The translations under genes and the position numbers were made by a program. Below the pieces are notes generated by a model. The model made no database searches. It was not told where the DNA came from and worked only from the letters and a program-made list of their open reading frames with translations. This document shows, piece by piece, positions 13,535 through 13,571 of a DNA stretch of 13,571 nt (position 1 is its first letter; each line of letters starts with the position of its first letter). The stretch is from an uncultured beta proteobacterium (lineage in GTDB: Bacteria > Pseudomonadota > Gammaproteobacteria > Burkholderiales > Burkholderiaceae): assembly GCA_903930665.1 (NCBI GenBank), contig CAIYZI010000556.1, positions 1 to 13,571 of the forward strand, read 5' to 3'.

Positions 13535-13571
13535 ATGGCAACAAAATCAAACCCTCGGAAAGACCTTAACC
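13535..13571 (+). CDS. Start of a divergent gene, cut by the right edge
   Basis: Twelve codons are visible from ATG 13535 (MATKSNPRKDLN), with TTGAGGG upstream as a possible ribosome site. An ATG at 13523 is an in-frame alternative. A TTGACT (13500-13505) and TATGCT (13522-13527) pair with 16 bases between them could be its promoter. If so, the transcript would begin at the 13535 ATG with almost no leader. Too short to identify. Confidence 0.35.
   Translation, partial: MATKSNPRKDLN

Noticed and set aside
1..13571. CRISPR array
   Set aside because: No regularly spaced repeats of 25-40 bases were seen. The only tandem units (7951-8010) are contiguous 20-base copies without spacers.

Overview
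The window looks like an accessory region of a Gram-negative, probably betaproteobacterial, chromosome or large plasmid. By eye the DNA leans towards AT. An F-type conjugation operon together with a tRNA-Ser gene that encodes its own CCA suggests an integrative conjugative element (ICE) of a freshwater Burkholderiales type, perhaps like Polynucleobacter. The genus is a guess.

Region 1 (1-6412, minus strand) is part of a type-F (MPF_F) conjugative transfer operon. Read in the direction of transcription from about 6460, it holds a 191-aa unknown protein, a SprT-like zinc metallopeptidase, a 120-aa unknown protein, a zinc-ribbon membrane protein, a DsbC-like thiol isomerase, a 181-aa unknown protein, a 78-aa two-helix membrane protein, a lytic transglycosylase, TraW, a 56-aa small protein, TraU, and the 5' part of trbC, which runs off the left edge. 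Most junctions are 1-4 base overlaps (ATGA, GTGA, TAATG) or gaps below 25 bases, so translation is probably coupled. A good sigma70-like promoter lies at 6467-6494. The products fit together as follows: the transglycosylase opens the peptidoglycan, DsbC folds the cysteine-rich periplasmic proteins, and TraW, TraU and TrbC assemble the pilus and channel.

Region 2 (6536-7825, minus strand) holds three small accessory genes: a 68-aa unknown, a DUF4337-like two-helix membrane protein, and an overlapping 129-aa unknown.

Region 3 (7826-10428) starts with a non-coding stretch carrying 20-base tandem repeats that may be an IS21-type end. A 25-codon mini-ORF with a strong Shine-Dalgarno follows. Then come a Shedu (SduA, DUF4263) anti-phage nuclease gene and a downstream gene that looks like the DUF2971 family. 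This pair is the clearest defence cargo.

Region 4 (10429-10770) has a hairpin/palindrome, the 5' half of a broken tRNA gene, and an intact-looking tRNA-Ser whose anticodon reads ACT instead of the usual GCT. This is a likely integration junction.

Region 5 (10779-13571) has a MarR-like regulator, a 520-aa protein whose layout recalls the Tn7 targeting protein TnsE, and a convergent pair: an ImmA/IrrE-like protein with a damaged zinc motif and a 59-aa partner. A palindrome overlaps the partner's promoter, and the start of a divergent gene lies at the right edge.
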